Source: Streptomyces sp. MA5143a
GTDB taxonomy: Bacteria; Actinomycetota; Actinomycetes; Streptomycetales; Streptomycetaceae
Assembly: GCF_900290235.1 (NCBI RefSeq)
Contig: NZ_OLMK01000042.1
Location: 81,324-145,323, forward strand
Length of the DNA stretch: 64,000 nucleotides
Direction: 5' to 3'
Position 1 is the stretch's first letter; each line of letters opens with the position of its first letter. The notes beneath the pieces were generated by a model. The model was given only the letters and a program-made list of their open reading frames with translations. It did no database searches and was not told the origin of the DNA. The position numbers and the translations under genes are program-made. Shown here piece after piece: positions 43,478 to 51,542 of this stretch.

Positions 43478-44860
43478 ATGACAGCCCCTAGCACAGCCCC
43501 CGCTGCCAGTAGGGGAGGCCGCTGGATCCAGCAGTGGGATCCGGAGGACGAGACCTTCTGGAACGAGACCGGCGAGAAGGTCGCCCGCCGCAACCTGATC
43601 TTCTCGGTCCTCTCCGAGCACATCGGCTTCTCCATCTGGACCGTCTGGTCCGTGATGGTCCTCTTCATGGGCCCCGAGTACGGGCTCACCCCGGCCGACA
43701 AGTTCTTCATCGTCTCGATGGCCACCCTGGTCGGCGCCGTCGTCCGCATCCCGTACACCTTCGCGGTGGCGATCTTCGGCGGCCGCAACTGGACGGTCGT
43801 CTCGGCGAGCCTGCTGCTCATCCCGACCGTCGCCGCGTTCACCGTGATGGAACCGGGCACGTCGTTCAACACGTTCCTGATCTGCGCGATGCTCGCCGGC
43901 ATCGGCGGCGGCAACTTCGCCTCCTCCATGACCAACATCAACGCCTTCTTCCCCCTGCGGAAGAAGGGCTGGGCGCTCGGCCTCAACGCGGGCGGCGGCA
44001 ACATCGGCGTCCCGGTCGTGCAGCTCATCGGTCTCGCCGTGATCGGCGCCAGCGGCGGCCCGCGCGTCCTGCTCGGGATCTACATCCCGTTCATCGTGAT
44101 CGCCGCGGCCCTCGCCTGGCTCAAGATGGACAACATCGCCTCCGTGAAGAACGACACCGGTGCGGCCAAGGACGCCGTGAAGGAGGCCCACACCTGGATC
44201 ATGTCGTTCCTCTACATCGGCACCTTCGGCTCCTTCATCGGCTACAGCTTCGCCTTCGGCCTCGTCCTCCAGACCCAGTTCGGCCGTACGCCGCTCCAGT
44301 CCGCGTACGTCACCTTCATCGGCCCGCTGCTCGGCTCCCTGATCCGCCCGGTGGGCGGCGCCCTCGCCGACAAGTACGGCGGCGCGAAGATCACGCTGTG
44401 GAACTACGTCGCCATGGCCGGCGCCACCGGGGTCATCGTCCTCGCCTCCATGCAGAAGTCGCTCCCGCTGTTCACCACCGCGTTCATCGCGCTGTTCGTC
44501 CTCAGCGGCCTCGGCAACGGCTCCACCTTCAAGATGATCCCGGGCATCTTCCAGGCCAAGGCCCTCGCCAAGGGCCTGGAGGGCGAGGAGGCCGCGGCCT
44601 ACGGACGGCGCCTGTCCGGAGCCTCCATGGGCATCATCGGCGCGGTGGGCGCGGTCGGCGGCCTCGGCATCAACCTGGCCTTCCGCCAGTCCTTCCTGAC
44701 GGTCGGCTCCGGCACCGGCGCCTTCGTCAGCTTCCTCGCCTTCTACGGGCTCTGCTTCGCCGTGACCTGGGCCGTATACCTTCGCCGGCCGGCCGCCAAG
44801 ACGGTCACCGCGACGGCCGAGACGGAGGCGAAGCCGCAGCTCAGCTACGCCGAGGTGTGA
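43478..44860 (+). CDS. narK: NarK-type nitrate/nitrite MFS transporter
   Basis: 460 residues, about 12 transmembrane helices. Two nitrate-signature stretches are present: GIGGGNFASSMTNINAFFP and, in the second half, GLGNGSTFKMIPGIF, with conserved glycines and asparagines lining the anion path. RIPYTFAVAIFGGRNW carries the nitrate-binding arginine region. It takes up nitrate or extrudes nitrite. The next gene is the nitrate/nitrite assimilation regulator NnaR, and a candidate GlnR site lies upstream, so it is probably part of the nitrogen-assimilation regulon rather than the peptide cluster. Confidence 0.93.
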   Translation: MTAPSTAPAASRGGRWIQQWDPEDETFWNETGEKVARRNLIFSVLSEHIGFSIWTVWSVMVLFMGPEYGLTPADKFFIVSMATLVGAVVRIPYTFAVAIFGGRNWTVVSASLLLIPTVAAFTVMEPGTSFNTFLICAMLAGIGGGNFASSMTNINAFFPLRKKGWALGLNAGGGNIGVPVVQLIGLAVIGASGGPRVLLGIYIPFIVIAAALAWLKMDNIASVKNDTGAAKDAVKEAHTWIMSFLYIGTFGSFIGYSFAFGLVLQTQFGRTPLQSAYVTFIGPLLGSLIRPVGGALADKYGGAKITLWNYVAMAGATGVIVLASMQKSLPLFTTAFIALFVLSGLGNGSTFKMIPGIFQAKALAKGLEGEEAAAYGRRLSGASMGIIGAVGAVGGLGINLAFRQSFLTVGSGTGAFVSFLAFYGLCFAVTWAVYLRRPAAKTVTATAETEAKPQLSYAEV

Positions 44861-44913
44861 CATCGCCCATGGCGTGACACGTGTGACGTAACACCAGCGA
44901 CATCAACCCGAAC

Positions 44914-44943
44914 CGAGCCTGTCACGCAGCGTTGACAGGCTCG
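44914..44943. terminator. 11-bp hairpin between narK and nnaR
   Basis: CGAGCCTGTCA (44914-44924) pairs with TGACAGGCTCG (44933-44943) around an 8-nt loop. It lies 53 bp before the nnaR start and may end the narK transcript or act as a regulator site. Confidence 0.55.
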
Positions 44944-44996
44944 TTCGGCATGTAGGTGCCAGAGCCAGGTACTACGACTCGGGCGGGACGAGAGCC

Positions 44997-46154
44997 ATGT
45001 ACGACGAACAGCAGCGACCAGACCACGGCCCCCTGGCGGGGTTCACGGTGGGCGTGACAGCCGCGCGCCGCGCCGACGAACTGGGGGCCCTGCTCCAGCG
45101 TCGCGGAGCGTCCGTCCTCCACGCGCCGGCCCTCCGCATCGTGCCGCTCTCCGACGACAGCGAACTGCTCGCCGCCACCAAGGACCTCCTCGCCCAGGCA
45201 CCCGACATCGTGGTGGCGACCACCGCCATCGGCTTCCGCGGCTGGATCGAGGCGGCCGACGGCTGGGGCCTCGGCGAGGCCCTCCTGGAGCGCCTCCGGG
45301 GCGTCGAAGTCCTGGCGCGCGGACCGAAGGTGAAGGGCGCGGTGCGCGCCGCGGGCCTCACCGAGGAGTGGTCCCCCTCCTCCGAATCGATGGCGGAGGT
45401 ACTGGACCGGCTGCTGGACCACGGTGTCGAGGGCCGCCGCATCGCCGTCCAGCTCCACGGCGAACCCCTCCCCGGCTTCGTGGAGTCGCTGCGGGCCGCC
45501 GGAGCGGAGGTCGTCGGCGTCCCCGTCTACCGCTGGCTGCCGCCGGAGGACCTCACCCCGGTCGACCGCCTCCTCGAAGCGACCGTCGGCCGCGGCATCG
45601 ACGCCCTCACCTTCACCAGCGCGCCCGCCGCCGCCTCACTGCTGTCCCGCGCCGAGGACAAGGGGCTCCTCCCCGACCTGCTGAACGCCCTCCACCACGA
45701 CGTCCTCCCCGCCTGCGTCGGCCCGGTGACGGCCCTTCCCCTCCAGGCCCACGGCATCGACACCGTCCAGCCCGAACGGTTCCGCCTCGGCCCCCTCGTC
45801 CAGCTCCTCTGCCAGGAACTCCCGGGCCGCGCCCGCACCCTGCCCATCGCCGGCCACCGCGTGGAGATCCGCGGCCACGCGGTCCTCGTCGACGGCGCGC
45901 TGCGGCCGATCCCGCCCGCCGGCATGTCCCTGCTCCGCTCGCTGGGCCGCCGCCCCGGCTGGGTCGTCCCCCGCTCCGAACTCCTCAAGGCCCTCCCCGG
46001 CGCGGGCCGCGACGAACACGCCGTGGAGACGGCGATGGCCCGCCTGCGCACGGCGCTGGGCGCGCCGAAGCTCATCCAGACGGTGGTGAAGCGGGGGTAC
46101 CGGCTGGCGCTGGACCCGGCAGCCGACACGAAGTACGGAGCGCCGGGCGCCTAA
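44997..46154 (+). CDS. nnaR: NnaR-like regulator: uroporphyrinogen-III-synthase (HemD) domain plus winged helix
   Basis: 385 residues. Residues 12-265 are a HemD fold (GFTVGVTAARRADELGALL, TTAIGFRGW, TFTSAPAAASL). The last 95 residues are an OmpR-type winged helix ending VVKRGYRLAL. HemD-winged-helix fusions next to narK are NnaR, which activates nitrate and nitrite assimilation genes together with GlnR in actinobacteria. The gene therefore should not be read as the haem-pathway enzyme. It sits 136 bp after narK in the same direction. Confidence 0.88.
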   Translation: MYDEQQRPDHGPLAGFTVGVTAARRADELGALLQRRGASVLHAPALRIVPLSDDSELLAATKDLLAQAPDIVVATTAIGFRGWIEAADGWGLGEALLERLRGVEVLARGPKVKGAVRAAGLTEEWSPSSESMAEVLDRLLDHGVEGRRIAVQLHGEPLPGFVESLRAAGAEVVGVPVYRWLPPEDLTPVDRLLEATVGRGIDALTFTSAPAAASLLSRAEDKGLLPDLLNALHHDVLPACVGPVTALPLQAHGIDTVQPERFRLGPLVQLLCQELPGRARTLPIAGHRVEIRGHAVLVDGALRPIPPAGMSLLRSLGRRPGWVVPRSELLKALPGAGRDEHAVETAMARLRTALGAPKLIQTVVKRGYRLALDPAADTKYGAPGA

Positions 46155-46457
46155 TAGCTCGGGGGCCACTGTTGTCGTGCGGGTGCGGGTGGTGGGGGGT
46201 TGTTCGCGCAGTTCCCCGCGCCCCTGAAAAGCGACCGGGGCTGCGCCCCGTGCTTTTCAGCCGGAGGAAGGGCCGCAGGCCCGTTCCTCCAGGGGCGCGG
46301 GGAACTGCGCGAGAAACCACACACCACCCGCACCCGCCAACGAACGCGTACCCCCGAGCTACTAGGCGCCGCGCCCGGCCACGTGCGACACACCGCCGTA
46401 GCGGGTACGAACACCTGAGCCCCCCCGACGCGGTGACCCCTAGGCGGTGACAGGCCC
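46155..46457. repeat. Composite inverted repeat (copy 2), no gene
   Basis: Arms 46204-46225 and 46291-46312 are a perfect 22-bp inverted repeat matching copy 1 at 26073-26178. Inside are two further hairpins (GAAAAGC/GCTTTTC-like, and GGAGGAAGGGCC with its partner). Outside, GCGCCTAATAGCTCGGGGG near 46147 pairs imperfectly with CCCCCGAGCTACTAGGCGCC near 46351-46370, so the whole palindrome spans about 225 bp, starting inside the nnaR stop region. A possible promoter for the next gene must lie in the final 80 bp. Confidence 0.85.
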
Positions 46458-47048
46458 ATGTCCTACACCCCCCGCTTCGACTGCGGCCATCTCTGCCTGG
46501 ACCTCCTCGCCACCACCCACCCCGAGGAGCAACTCACCACCCCCGCACACCTGCGCCGCTGGATCACCACCGCCGCCCTCGTGCCCCCGGACACCCCCCT
46601 CGACCACGTCACCCCCGACTGGCTCCCGGCCTTCCGGGAACTGCGCGGCCACATAGCCGGGTTGGTCCACCCGGCGGCGTCCCCCACCGCCCGGCCCGCC
46701 CCCGACCCCGACGCGTACGACGTCTCCCTCGCCCGGATCAACGAGCTGGCGAGACCCGCGCCCCCCGCCCCCCGAGCCGTCCGCACGGACACCGGCGTCC
46801 TCACCCGAGCCCTCGCGCACATCCCCGACCGCGCCGCCCTCCTCGCCGTCGTCGCCCGCGACACCGTCGAGTTGCTCACCGACCCCGTCGCCTGCGCGAG
46901 CCTGCGCCAGTGCGCCGGCGACAACTGCCCCCTCGTGTACGTCGACACGTCCCGGGGCCGGCGCCGCCGCTGGTGTTCCAGCGAGATCTGCGGCAACCGC
47001 GAACGCGTGGCCCGCCATCGCCGCCGCGCGGCTGTTTCACGCGCGTAG
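46458..47048 (+). CDS. ABATE/CGNR zinc-finger transcriptional regulator
   Basis: 196 residues. The N-terminal FDCGHLCLDLLAT starts the ABATE-type stress-sensing domain; the C-terminal zinc finger reads RQCAGDNCPLVYVD, RWCSSEICGNRERVARHRRR, with four cysteines and the CGNR signature. These are putative DNA-binding stress regulators of unknown ligand. It is a single gene with gaps on both sides. The start ATG has no strong ribosome site. Confidence 0.9.
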   Translation: MSYTPRFDCGHLCLDLLATTHPEEQLTTPAHLRRWITTAALVPPDTPLDHVTPDWLPAFRELRGHIAGLVHPAASPTARPAPDPDAYDVSLARINELARPAPPAPRAVRTDTGVLTRALAHIPDRAALLAVVARDTVELLTDPVACASLRQCAGDNCPLVYVDTSRGRRRRWCSSEICGNRERVARHRRRAAVSRA

Positions 47049-47369
47049 ATCGCGTACCTTCCGCCCCGTTTACCGCCGCTTGGCGGTGAATTGCCCATCT
47101 CCCCGGCACCGCCTAGCAGTTGGGCAACCGGCCCGCTCGCGTAAAGAAGCAGCAGTGCTGTTTTTCACACCGCGAGATCCGCATCTTCACAATTCCCGCC
47201 CTCCCGCGCAGGTTTTGAAGCCGGTTTGGCCGCGCTTGTCCCTCAGGAGCCTCACCAACCCCGCGTTTAATCGAGAAAGTTGTGGCTCAACTCTGAACAC
47301 ACACCTGGTTACCTACGTATCCCGATGTGAGCGACCGACTGGGGGAACCCCCGGACACCGGAGGTAGCC
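47049..47369 (+). promoter_or_regulatory. Upstream region of the ECF sigma gene
   Basis: This 321-bp gap is AT-richer than its surroundings and has no convincing gene. It holds the ECF-type promoter described next and, at its start, GC-rich remnants. Confidence 0.6.
47294..47321 (+). promoter_or_regulatory. Candidate autoregulated ECF promoter (TGAACA-N16-CGTATC)
   Basis: The -35 TGAACA (47294-47299) and -10 CGTATC (47316-47321) are separated by exactly 16 bp. The layout matches the mycobacterial SigL promoter pattern (TGAACC-N16-CGTgtc, from memory). The predicted start of transcription is about 40 bp before the sigma gene. Confidence 0.65.
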
Positions 47370-47945
47370 GTGCGCAAGGATTCCGCTGTGGCCGATGACC
47401 GCCCGCACAGGGCACGACATCGCGCGTCGCAGCCCTCAGAGCCAGACGAGGAGCTGATGCGCGCGCTGTACCGCGAGCACGCTGGACCCTTGCTCGCGTA
47501 CGTGCTGCGTCTGGTCGCGGGCGACCGCCAGCGCGCCGAGGACGTCGTGCAGGAAACTCTCATCAGGGCCTGGAAGAACGCCGGTCAGCTCAATCGAGCG
47601 ACCGGATCGGTACGCCCCTGGCTGGTGACGGTCGCACGCCGCATCGTCATCGACGGCCACCGCAGCCGGCAGGCCCGGCCGCAGGAGGTCGACCCGTCGC
47701 CGCTGGAGGTCATCCCCGCGGAGGACGAGATCGACAAGGCGTTGTGGCTGATGACACTGTCGGACGCGCTGGACGACCTGACCCCTGCCCACAGGGAAGT
47801 CCTGGTCGAGACCTATTTCAAAGGGCGTACGGTCAATGAGGCGGCCGAGACGCTTGGCATCCCCAGTGGAACCGTCCGCTCCCGGGTGTTCTACGCCCTG
47901 CGGTCGATGAAGCTGGCTCTGGAGGAGCGCGGGGTGACGGCATGA
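47370..47945 (+). CDS. ECF sigma factor, SigL/SigK-like
   Basis: 191 residues, GTG start with GGAGG 6 bp upstream. Region 2 is LYREHAGPLLAYVLRLVAGDRQRAEDVVQETLIRAWKN and region 4 is ALDDLTPAHREVLVETYFKGRTVNEAAETLGIPSGTVRSRVFYALRSMKL. It directs RNA polymerase to ECF promoters; the site upstream suggests it controls its own operon. The stop overlaps the anti-sigma gene (ATGA), the usual pairing. The N-terminal 25 residues are charged and unstructured. Confidence 0.95.
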   Translation: MRKDSAVADDRPHRARHRASQPSEPDEELMRALYREHAGPLLAYVLRLVAGDRQRAEDVVQETLIRAWKNAGQLNRATGSVRPWLVTVARRIVIDGHRSRQARPQEVDPSPLEVIPAEDEIDKALWLMTLSDALDDLTPAHREVLVETYFKGRTVNEAAETLGIPSGTVRSRVFYALRSMKLALEERGVTA

Positions 47946-48766
47946 GCAACATCTACGGGGGGTATGGACCGGGAATGCCCGGGTCTGTGCAAGGAGCCCA
48001 AGGTTCCGGCGACAACATCCACGAAACCGTCGGCGCGTACGCCCTCGGGATACTGGACGACGCCGAGGCCACACAATTCGAGGCCCATCTCGCCACGTGC
48101 GAATGGTGCGGTCAGCAGCTCGACGAGCTGGCCGGCATGGAACCCATGCTGGCCGCCCTCGCCGATCTGCCCGCGGCCCAGGGCACACCGGCGATCGGTG
48201 AGTCCCTGGCGGCGAAACCGAGCACCAAGCTCTCGGACCGGCTGGTCGGCGAGGTCGTCCAGCACCGGGCCAAGAAGAGCCGGCGCAACTTCTTCATGCT
48301 GGCGGCGGGCATCGCCGCGATCATCGCGGGTCCCACCGCGGTGTTCGCGACGGCCGGCGGGGGTGACGACGGCAAGTCGGCCACACCGTTGGCCGCCAAC
48401 CCGGCCAAGGAAGCCTTCATAAAGATCACGGCCAAGGACAAGGTCTCGTCCACGGACGCGGCCAGCCAGGTCAGCGCGACGGTCGCCACCCAGCCGAAGG
48501 CGTGGGGAACCCACGCCGTCCTGGAGCTGAAGAACGTCAAGGGCCCGGAGAAGTGCTCGCTGATCGCCGTCGGCAAGAACGGCGAGCGGGAGACGGTCAC
48601 CTCCTGGTCCGTCCCGACCTGGGGTTACGGCATCAAGGACGCCAAGACGGAGCAGGCCAGGAACCCGCTCTACGTCGAGGGCGGCGCCGCCTTCACCCCG
48701 GACGAGATCGACCACTTCGAGGTCCTGACCTTCTCCGGCAAGAAGCTGGTCCAGGTCGAGGCGTAA
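47942..48766 (+). CDS. Zinc-dependent anti-sigma factor (RslA-like), single membrane span
   Basis: 274 residues. The cytosolic N-terminal ZAS motif reads HLATCEWC (HxxxCxxC), which holds zinc and inhibits the sigma factor until oxidised or otherwise triggered. A single hydrophobic segment, NFFMLAAGIAAIIAGPTAVFA, is near residues 116-136. Outside lies an extracytoplasmic domain of about 135 residues that binds or senses an unknown ligand. Translational coupling to the sigma factor and the promoter upstream support a pair like mycobacterial SigL/RslA. Confidence 0.92.
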   Translation: MSNIYGGYGPGMPGSVQGAQGSGDNIHETVGAYALGILDDAEATQFEAHLATCEWCGQQLDELAGMEPMLAALADLPAAQGTPAIGESLAAKPSTKLSDRLVGEVVQHRAKKSRRNFFMLAAGIAAIIAGPTAVFATAGGGDDGKSATPLAANPAKEAFIKITAKDKVSSTDAASQVSATVATQPKAWGTHAVLELKNVKGPEKCSLIAVGKNGERETVTSWSVPTWGYGIKDAKTEQARNPLYVEGGAAFTPDEIDHFEVLTFSGKKLVQVEA

Positions 48767-48770
48767 CCGA

Positions 48771-48816
48771 CCGGTGCCCCGCGTCCCCTTCGTCTTTCGG
48801 GGGCGCGGGGCACCGG
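48771..48816 (+). terminator. Hairpin after the anti-sigma gene
   Basis: CCGGTGCCCCGCG (48771-48783) pairs perfectly with CGCGGGGCACCGG (48804-48816); a small inner stem lies in the 20-nt loop. Confidence 0.8.
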
Positions 48817-48882
48817 TGTTCCCCCGGAGGGCTACCGTCGCGTACGGTGGACGGCTGCCCAGCACGTCAGAAGGGGGCCCGG

Positions 48883-51180
48883 GTGGCCGCTCAGGTTCAG
48901 CAGGAAACGCTCGACTCCGCTCACGACTCCGTCCGTGAGCGGGAGATCGGCGTGGAACAGGAACATCTGGACCGGGTGTACCGGCGTCTCGAGGAGAAGA
49001 TCCACGAGGCGGAGTTCCTGATGAACGACGCGGCGAAGCGCGGCCAGGTCGGCACCCCCGGCGCGCTCGCCGAGCGGGACGCCCAGGTCTTCCGTGCGGG
49101 CATCCATCTGAACCGGCTGAACAACGAGTTCGAGGACTTCCTCTTCGGCCGTATCGACCTCCTCCTCGGCAAGGACGGCAAGAAGGGCCCGGACGGCGCG
49201 TACACCGCCGTCGAGCCCGCCGAGGGCGCGGTCCGCCCCGACAACACCGCCGACATCGCCGAGACCCTGCACATCGGCCGTATCGGCGTCCTCGACGCCG
49301 ACTACGCGCCGCTGGTCATCGACTGGCGGGCCCCCGCCGCCGCCCCCTTCTACCGCTCGACCCCCGTCGACCCCGGCCGGGTCGTCCGCCGCCGCGTCAT
49401 CCGCTCCAAGGGGCGCAAGGTGCTCGGCGTCGAGGACGACCTGATGCGCCCCGAGCTGACGGCGCGACTCGACGGCCACGAGCTGCCCGTCATCGGCGAC
49501 GGCGCCCTGATGGCCGCCCTCGGCCAGGCCCGCAGCCACACCATGCGGGACATCGTCGCCTCCATCCAGGCCGAGCAGGACCTGGTGATCCGCGCCCCCG
49601 CCGCCTCCGTGACGTACGTCGAGGGCGGGCCCGGCACCGGCAAGACGGCCGTCGCCCTGCACCGCGCCGCGTACCTCCTCTACCAGGACCGGCGGCGGTA
49701 CGCGGGCGGCATCCTCATCGTCTCCCCGACTCCGCTGCTCGTCGCGTACACGGAGGGCGTCCTGCCCTCGCTCGGCGAGGAGGGCCAGGTCGCCATCCGC
49801 GCCATCGGCTCCCTCGTCGACGGCGTGGAGGCCACCCTGTACGACTCTCCGGCCGTGGCCCGCGCCAAGGGCTCGTACCGCATGCTCAAGGTGCTGCGGA
49901 AGGCCGCCCGGGGCGCGCTGGAGCGGAGCGACGCGCCCACCCGGCTGCGCGTCGTCGCCTTCGGCCGCCGACTGGAGCTGGAGGCCGGGGAACTGGACCG
50001 CGTCCGCCGCAACGCGCTCGGCGGCACGGCCCCCGTCAACCTGCTGCGCCCCCGCGCCCGCAAGCTCCTCCTCGACGCCCTGTGGGACCGGTCGGGCGCC
50101 GCGGGACGGCACACGGACCCCGAACTCGCCGCCGAACTCCGCTCCTCCTTCGACGAGGACATCACCGGCGAGGACGACTTCATCGCCTTCCTCGACGCCT
50201 GGTGGCCCGAGCTGGCGCCGCGCGCGGTCCTCACCGCGATGGCCGACGAGCGCCGCCTCGGCCGCTGGGCCCGGCGCATCCTCAACCCCGGCGAGGTCCG
50301 CCGGGTCGCCCGCTCCCTGAAGCGGGACGGCCTCTCCGTCCACGACGTCGCCATGCTCGACGAGCTCCAGGCGATCCTCGGGATGCCCGCCCGCCCCCGC
50401 AAGAAGCGTGAACTCGACCCGCTCGACCAGCTCACGGGCCTGGAGGAGCTGATGCCGGTGCGCGAGGAGACCCAGCGCGAGCGCGCCGAACGGCTGGCCC
50501 AGGAACGCACCGAGTACGCGCACATCATCGTCGACGAGGCGCAGGACCTGACGCCGATGCAGTGGCGCATGGTGGGCCGTCGCGGCCGGCACGCCACCTG
50601 GACGGTCGTGGGCGACCCCGCCCAGTCCTCCTGGTCCGACCCCGACGAGGCGGCCGAGGCCCGCGACGAGGCGCTGGGCACCCGCCCGCGCCGCCGCTTC
50701 ACCCTCACCGTCAACTACCGCAACCCGGCCGAGATCGCCGAACTGGCGGCGAAGGTGCTGGCGCTGGCGATGCCGGGCTCGCAGTCCCCGTCCGCGGTCC
50801 GCTCCACCGGCGTCGAGCCACGCTTCGTCACCGCCCAGCGCGACACCCTGGCCCGGACGGTCCGCGCGGAGGCCGCGCGGCTGCTGGACCTCGTCGACGG
50901 GACGGTCGGCGTGGTCGTCGCGATGAACCGCCGCGAGGAGGCCGCGCGCTGGCTGGCCGGCCTCGGCGACCGCGTCGTCGCCCTCGGCAGCCTGGAGGCG
51001 AAGGGCCTGGAGTACGACGCCACGGTGGTCGTCTCCCCGGCGGAGATCGCCGACGAGAGCCCGGCGGGGCTGCGTGTGTTGTACGTCGCACTCACCCGGG
51101 CGACGCAGCAGCTGACGGTCGTCTCGGCGGAGCGGGACGACCCAGACGCGGACGGGGTCCCCGACCTGTTGCGGGACTGA
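48883..51180 (+). CDS. HelD-like RNA polymerase-associated UvrD/SF1 helicase
   Basis: 765 residues from the GTG at 48883 (AAGGGGG 6 bp upstream); a GTG at 48847 is an alternative. An N-terminal coiled-coil arm (residues 10-80, DSVREREIGVEQEHLDRVYRRLEEKIHEAEFL) precedes a split SF1 core: Walker A GGPGTGKTAVAL near residue 248, VDEAQDLTPMQWRMV (Walker B) and VTVNYRNPAEIAE. This arrangement fits HelD/HelR, which pry RNA polymerase from DNA and in some actinobacteria give rifamycin tolerance. The C-terminal YVALTRATQQL is the last helicase motif. Whether it confers rifamycin resistance cannot be read from sequence. Confidence 0.88.
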   Translation: MAAQVQQETLDSAHDSVREREIGVEQEHLDRVYRRLEEKIHEAEFLMNDAAKRGQVGTPGALAERDAQVFRAGIHLNRLNNEFEDFLFGRIDLLLGKDGKKGPDGAYTAVEPAEGAVRPDNTADIAETLHIGRIGVLDADYAPLVIDWRAPAAAPFYRSTPVDPGRVVRRRVIRSKGRKVLGVEDDLMRPELTARLDGHELPVIGDGALMAALGQARSHTMRDIVASIQAEQDLVIRAPAASVTYVEGGPGTGKTAVALHRAAYLLYQDRRRYAGGILIVSPTPLLVAYTEGVLPSLGEEGQVAIRAIGSLVDGVEATLYDSPAVARAKGSYRMLKVLRKAARGALERSDAPTRLRVVAFGRRLELEAGELDRVRRNALGGTAPVNLLRPRARKLLLDALWDRSGAAGRHTDPELAAELRSSFDEDITGEDDFIAFLDAWWPELAPRAVLTAMADERRLGRWARRILNPGEVRRVARSLKRDGLSVHDVAMLDELQAILGMPARPRKKRELDPLDQLTGLEELMPVREETQRERAERLAQERTEYAHIIVDEAQDLTPMQWRMVGRRGRHATWTVVGDPAQSSWSDPDEAAEARDEALGTRPRRRFTLTVNYRNPAEIAELAAKVLALAMPGSQSPSAVRSTGVEPRFVTAQRDTLARTVRAEAARLLDLVDGTVGVVVAMNRREEAARWLAGLGDRVVALGSLEAKGLEYDATVVVSPAEIADESPAGLRVLYVALTRATQQLTVVSAERDDPDADGVPDLLRD

Positions 51181-51284
51181 GTGGGCAGTCGGTCGGCTGC
51201 GGGCCTGCGAGCAACCACGACCCACCCGCACCCGCCGACGCACCGTCACCTCCCAGAACGCCGGGGCGCCTGTTAGCCTGGACG
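51181..51284. other. Gap after helD with a repeat remnant
   Basis: ACGACCCACCCGCACCCGCCGACGC near 51217 resembles the outer flanks of the composite repeats at 26.1 and 46.2 kb. TTAGCCT at 51273-51279 is a possible -10 element for the RNA below. Confidence 0.4.
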
Positions 51285-51430
51285 GTGGCACCGGCTCGAT
51301 CCAAGCCCCCGGGCCCAACCTTCGTCGCTCAGAGCGACCACTTGCCGCGAGGCGAGCATGGCGGGTCGGTGCCACTTGAGCACGAGTAGTACGCGAGAGG
51401 TCCACGTCCCTGTGACGTGGACCTCTTTCT
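51285..51430 (+). ncRNA. Candidate structured small RNA or leader ending in a terminator
   Basis: GTGGCACCG (51285-51293) pairs with CGGTGCCAC (51367-51375), closing a multibranch domain. Within it are GTCGCT-CAG-AGCGAC (51324-51338), a 6-bp stem with the GNRA-type loop GCGA (51341-51356), and a short GCCC/GGGC stem near 51305-51314. An intrinsic terminator follows: arms 51396-51408 and 51414-51426, perfect 13 bp, then TTCTGTT. A TAGCCT box lies about 6 bp before the closing helix. No reading frame fits. The malic-enzyme start is 113 bp beyond, so this may be an independent RNA or a terminating leader. I do not recognise the family. Confidence 0.55.
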
Positions 51431-51431
51431 G

Positions 51432-51452
51432 TTGAGAACAAAACGTTCTCAA
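51432..51452. promoter_or_regulatory. Palindrome TTGAGAAC-N5-GTTCTCAA upstream of malic enzyme
   Basis: Perfect 8-bp arms around AAAAC, just after the terminator and about 90 bp before the malic-enzyme start. It looks like a repressor operator near the promoter. Confidence 0.55.
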
Positions 51453-51542
51453 TCCCGCCGGGCTAACGCCTACTCGGTGGTAGGTGCGACGATCGGACGG
51501 CAAAACGCACAAACGCAGTAGCGAAAGCAGAGGAAGTCGGCC

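Noticed and set aside
44997..46154. Plain uroporphyrinogen-III synthase (haem pathway)
   Set aside because: The C-terminal winged helix and narK next door indicate the NnaR regulator.
47080..47367. Possible 95-residue gene before the ECF sigma factor
   Set aside because: No ribosome site, overlap with the ECF promoter and AT-rich leader, and no recognisable protein features.
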